Source: Quercus robur (taxonomy: Eukaryota; Streptophyta; Magnoliopsida; Fagales; Fagaceae). From it: a DNA stretch of 64,000 nt. Location: the NCBI RefSeq assembly GCF_932294415.1, contig NC_065538.1:15450830-15514829 (forward strand), in the 5' to 3' direction. The notes under the pieces were generated by a model. It made no database searches, was not told the DNA's origin, and saw only the letters and a program-made list of their open reading frames with translations. Within the stretch, counting starts at the first letter, position 1. Each line of letters starts with the position of its first letter. A program made the translations under genes and the position numbers. Shown piece after piece: positions 59,200-64,000 of this stretch.

Positions 59200-62100
59200 A
59201 TATAAAGGTGTTCTGACTCTATTGGATCAAGTCATAATCTACGCCTTTTACTAGTATACTACTATGGGGAGAGACTAAGCTCTATTTCAGAGATTGGACT
59301 CTCTTACTGTGATTAGCCCCTACTAGTAAGAAGCTGTTTCCGAGCCAGGTTCCCTGGATCCACGTGTTCCTAGTCGGGCCTAAATGAATGAATGAAGAAG
59401 CGCGCCCGGGTAGACTTCCAGAGCTCTTGCTCTGCGTATCCTCCTACTTATTATTCTGGGGGTCATAAAAACATACGAACCGCCTACTCTTTAAAGCTTA
59501 AAGCCCTACCATTATATTTTTAAAAATGAAACCTTGATGGATTCCCCTTCCTTTTCTATCCTCAGTACTAGAGATGAACGAATTCCATACGTCCGAAATT
59601 TAGATCGAAGAATTTTCTTTCTGTTGTTGGTGTTGGAATTTCATGAACGCGGAGCCAAAACGAGAACGAGTTCAGTCGAACAGCGTATATAGTAAATAGA
59701 AGTGGAAGAGCGTTTCGTTTAGAGTCGTTTAAAACGAAACGAGCCACCACAGCTGTATGATGCGCAAAGATTGGATTTTTTTTTACTTTTTCTTTGCTTT
59801 GGTCGAGAATAGGTCTCCTCCCTTTCCTCCTTCCATACAGAATGAACTCCTTCTTCATGTCCTGTCTTTCATGAATGCGAATTCAGCGAACAGCAATGCT
59901 GTTGTTGCTTCTCCTGAAGACCCTTGATCAATAGTAAGGCATGGTAAAAAAAAACTGCCTGTTAAACTTGGTTCAAATCATGATTGGAAAGAGAGAGTGT
60001 GTAGGTAGGTATGATTCAAAAAGTAAGAAGGATACACTTATCTCTGACTTCCCGCGCATGCTTACTAAACCTATTCAAATAACAGGTAATCATGCAGCTC
60101 GCCAGAATCCTCAAGTCCAGAATTCAGACAGCATGCCATCCGCATTTGAAAGATACTAAGCTACACTTCGTCTTACTCATGCCAGATCCCTCTTCACTCC
60201 GAGCCGCCAACGTTCGATATAAAGAAGCTGGTTAGACTTGTCACTTTGTTAAGAATTCCATCACCTGTTCATCAATCTGCACAACTCATATACAAAGGCA
60301 TCATTACCGTGGGTGCTTCATCGGGGTATAACTCCCTCAGTAAGCCTTTCTCCCATGAAATAAGTTAGCAGAACTTCACAACTCCATGTATCAGTCTTTT
60401 TCAATCAAACAGAAACTTCACTGCGAAAGCACGCAACTAAATAAATTTCAAGACTTTTTTTCGAAAAGAAGTTACAAGAGATAACTAAACTAAAAACAAC
60501 TGAATAGGGGGGCCTAAACTAAACGACGAGCCCAGAAATATCAGTCTTTGTCATTGACTGGCAAGCTTCTCGCCTTCTTGATCCAGCTCCATCAAAAAGC
60601 GATCTCACTTTCCATTATGATCGGGACAATCTTGCTGGGTCTCATGTTAACAGAAAGGATCTCCATTGGATAAAGAGGACTTTTTCCCCTGTCCTTTCTT
60701 GCTCGGGTTCGGTTATCAATCTTTTTGTTGTCTGTAGTTATTTTGGTATAGTGTAATTAGCAAAGCAAAGGCCTTAGTCTTCGGCCTTTAGTACTCCTAC
60801 GAGTACTATACTGTAGCCTCCATGGCATGGCTACATAGCATTTTTCTCACTAAGGTAGCAGTGTGGGTTTCCCTACTGCTGGATTGAATCCTTTCTTTGA
60901 ACTTCCCCCTGACGGTGAACTGAGACCTTCAGACACCTTCCTGTGCCCTTTGAGACCTAGGTGGCACTGCACCTTGCCTTGGAACTGAGTCTTCGGGTTG
61001 GCCTTCTGACTTGGTTGGACCTAGGCGAGGACTCTTGAACCTGTTGGGTTGGACGAAGACTCCACCTTTGGTACGGGGGTGACCTTACTACTTTCAAACT
61101 AGACCCACTCAGTGGTTCATCTCCTGGCTCTCACGCGGGATTTCATACCAAACCACGAAATCGGTTCAGAGGAAGACAAGCCAATACACGCACTTGCTTT
61201 ATCTAGTGGGCCGCCCCTATTACGAATTGGGGGAATCGAAGGGCGGTCCACACACGAACTAAGAGAAAGGGGGAAAGCCAGACTAGCCAATCGAATGGAC
61301 AAAACAAAGCCCGGTCGAAGTCCACCATTCCAATCGGATGAAAATCAGTTCAACGGTTGGTTCCTCAGGCTAGTCTTCTGCTCTCTTTCGGTCTTTTCTT
61401 CCGTCACTCCATTCTCGAGCCTCTAGCTAGTCGATTTGAGAAACATTAGGGTCCCTCACGTGAGATGCTTTCAAGGCTCTCTGTTGTTACACTGAACTGG
61501 CCATCAAATTGATAGCCTTCGATCTGCTCCGAGGCTGCTGATCCATCTTCTCGCTTAGTTTCTTGGGCAACTTTTCAATCATTGAATTCGACCAGGGAAG
61601 AGGTTTCATAACCAGTGAAGACAATTCTGTGTCAATTCTATAGCCATATTTCTTCTGTGCTGCTTTGAGCTTCCATTTCTATTAGCCAGGTATCTGGCTA
61701 TGGAGGTCTTTCCCTACCCACCGATCTGAGTACCGAAACGATTGTGTAAGAGACTCGGTGCTTCTTTCTCTATGCTATCTTTTATAGGCATTCATTGGTG
61801 CATTTCCTTTGTAGGACTGCTCCCCAACCGCTCTTTTTCTACAACCTCTTTTGGAAGAGAATCCGTTGTTTAATCTAATAGGTTGTACGTACCCCAAGCT
61901 GAGCTAAAAGAATGATTAAACCTTCGTCCAGGCCTAACTGGAGTGAGTCCTCTTCTACTATCTAGGTATCCCGGTAGTTCGCTAGCAATCTGAGTGAATA
62001 AGGGTCCTGTTAACCTCGAAACGAAAGTAGGTAGAAGGAACCCCGCTAACTCTGAGAAGGTATGCTGCCCCGGTAAACCCGAGTTAGTCCGGTAAGCCCG

Positions 62101-64000
62101 ATCGGGATGAGAAAGGTGGACTTGTCCTGCCATTAATTAAATTAAGAAGAAAGCCCGAGGTAACTATCACTAGAATTCCGAACCACCTATCCTAGTAAAT
62201 AACATCTTTTTTGTTTTATCGAATCGCTTTCTAACTGCTAACAGAGTAGGTTGGTATTGTTCCTAAATAGAATAGGGCTGGTCCCAGTGCCTCTTTCCTC
62301 TGAGCTGGAATAGGGGTAAAAGAACGAAGTTGGCTTCTACTGCGGCCAGGCATAAATAGAGGCATTCCTGGGGTGATTTCCTGCTTCTTCCTGTGGATTC
62401 CCTACCCAAAGGGAAAGGTTACGGTACATAGGTACTAAAGCCAAGGCCTTTTTTTCCTTCTATCGTTCCTATCTATGCGTCTCCCGACTCTAGTTCTATC
62501 ATTTGAAGGTTCTTCTCGATCTGTTTAGACGCCCTTCCCTATGTAGGTTCTTTGTAGGATTTCAATCTGAGATTCCGACTTTGAAGAGAAGTTCTATCAT
62601 TCTTGAAGTCCAGAACAGGGTCCCGGTCGATAGAGTTTCCTTCCTTCCTTCTAATTCTTTCGATCTTTCTTCTTCCTACGTCCCCCTTCTTTTGGAGTTC
62701 TTTCCCGCAGTCGGTTCTTGGTCTTTTTCGTATCGAAATGTATCGCCCTTACCTTACACGAGCCCTTGTTCCCTATCGTTCTCCGCCAACAGGCTTAGTT
62801 GTAATGGATTCCTTCTGAACGGGATGCTTCTGCCTCCCTGATCGCTTTGGCTTAAATGCTTTTCCTTATCCATATTGCCTTCCACCTTGTCAATGGAATT
62901 TCCATAATAAGAAGACTACTGATCGCCTGAACGGTCGTAATACCTCACCTAGCCTTCCATTAGCATTAGGCCTTTCTTCCCTAAGCGCCTTCCCTTCCAT
63001 TAGATACAGAAGGAATCCCATACCTACCATTCCCTTGATTCCTTGGATACCTGACATTAGATCCCCTTCCAGCAGTGCTTAGATAGGTTTCGCCCATACA
63101 TATCCCTTTCTTGGCACTTAGGATGCCATGCTTCTTTGAAAAACTTGTCTTTCTAAATGAAAGTGGAAGACTGGACCGTACATTCCGTGGTTCATGGGAT
63201 TGGGATTGAGACCTTAACTTGGATTGACAGATTCCTTGGTGTGCTTTTAAGGATACCTGACACATTAGATCCCTTCTTATCGACATACCTGCCCTTCTCG
63301 CGGAAGCACTACTGTTCACGAGCCCGAGCCCCTATCGTTTCGTTCTCTTAGCACGGATTGATCGGAAGCGAAATCATCAACTTCGGAGTTTTGTAAAGTA
63401 AAGGACATAGGGGTTGCTGGTTCGGGCGTGATGGCTCTCGGCTTTCGTGACATTTCTTTATGGCACTGGTACTTGTATCCCGCACTTCTTCTCCTTATCC
63501 CGCAGCACCTTCTGTTGTGTAACTTCTCTTTGCAACCTATACCTCTAAAGTAGGGTTCTTGCCTTTCCGAGCTAGTTGGAAGCTATGCATCGTGAACTGC
63601 AGCGTTCATTGAACCCTTTCTTCTTGCCTCTGTCCCTCTCTCTGAAAGCTATGGCATCCCACCGATCCTCGCATCGGGTCTGCCTTTTTTCTTTGCTATC
63701 AAGGCAAGGCATTCTATGGCCTCTTCCGCCACGTCCAGAAATGGTATGCCACCAAAGATGTTTTCTCCTTAGCCAACCAAATCTGATGGCAATAACCGTC
63801 TTAGGATTACTTCTTTTGGGTCCATCAACAGGAAAAACGAGAGCCTTCTAAGGGGGATCCATACTATTGATCAGAAGGAAGAGAGGTTCAGCGCAAGATG
63901 TCCCCACAGGTTGATCTGACCCCTTGTTTCGACCTCAATCTCAGGTAGTGGTCGTGCAAGAGACAGGCTATTGTGTTTTCTTTGGCTCATCATTGATCTG
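59200..64000. other. Mitochondrial-like DNA (probable NUMT), runs off the window
   Basis: From about 59200 the base composition changes abruptly: long poly-A/T tracts vanish, GC rises, and words such as GAAGCGCGCCCGGGTAGAC, CCTTCCTTCCTTC and GGTGTTGGAATTTCATGAACG appear. This style is typical of plant mitochondrial intergenic DNA. No complete mitochondrial gene, rRNA or tRNA was recognised. ORFs such as 59568-59858 (minus) and 61112-61426 (plus) show no family motif I can name. A short word (GGATACCTGACATTAGATCC and variant) is repeated at about 63048 and 63251. The segment is either a nuclear insertion of mitochondrial DNA or an assembly join. The left edge is uncertain by about 100 bases, and the origin call rests on composition and style only. 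Confidence 0.65.

Noticed and set aside
59568..59858. 96-codon minus-strand ORF in the mitochondrial-like block
   Set aside because: Not recognised as any mitochondrial gene; no membrane or catalytic pattern.
61112..61426. 104-codon ORF in the mitochondrial-like block
   Set aside because: No domain or known mitochondrial protein motif seen; open frames of this size are expected in GC-balanced intergenic organelle DNA.

Overview
The window is plant nuclear DNA, most likely from a woody eudicot. The evidence is AT-rich sequence with long intron-split receptor-kinase genes, Copia/Sirevirus-type LTR elements, CACTA and Helitron transposons, and a segment that looks like plant mitochondrial DNA. 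I cannot name the species. Only two coding units look intact: the gag-pol of a young Copia element (33134-37030) and a 13-exon leucine-rich-repeat receptor kinase on the minus strand (51268-55442; the exons sum to 2682 nt, 893 codons plus stop). Everything else supportable is a transposon, a repeat, a pseudogene or gene-poor spacer.

Left part (1-25 kb). A CACTA-type TNP2 transposase pseudogene on the minus strand is split by a 5.2-kb, pol-less Sirevirus-like element (224-5413, 5-bp target duplication TTCCC). The TNP2 remnant stops abruptly at a tandem array of eight ~413-bp monomers (5781-8832). Helitron A (minus strand, 8833-13352) sits inside the eighth monomer, and the array resumes at 13353-13397. 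From 13.4 to 25 kb I see no gene, only diverged transposon debris, simple repeats, a probable solo LTR and a palindrome.

Middle and right part (25-55.5 kb). Three minus-strand paralogues of the malectin-like LRR receptor kinase family (LRR-I type) lie in a row. RLK1 (25155-28498) lacks its first two exons and has a stop just after the membrane segment. RLK2 (37738-47124) lacks the signal-peptide exon, has a 2-bp frameshift and a nonsense codon, and carries 5.2-kb Helitron B (39633-44837) in the intron upstream of the kinase exons. The young Copia element (32614-37668, target duplication AAGTA) landed 69 bp beyond its stop codon. RLK3 appears intact. All three share an unusual GC-AG intron at the same place inside the kinase domain.

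Right end (55.5-64 kb). AT-rich spacer with tandem repeats and microsatellites leads into about 4.8 kb of more GC-balanced sequence, without recognisable genes, that resembles plant mitochondrial intergenic DNA and runs off the window. The locus is a tandem receptor cluster decaying under repeated transposon insertion; paralogue comparison dates and delimits several insertions. I found no CRISPR array, rRNA, tRNA or evident new gene system. The most unusual features are the Helitron pair with shared ends and shuffled interiors, the conserved GC-AG intron, and the satellite array next to the transposase remnant.
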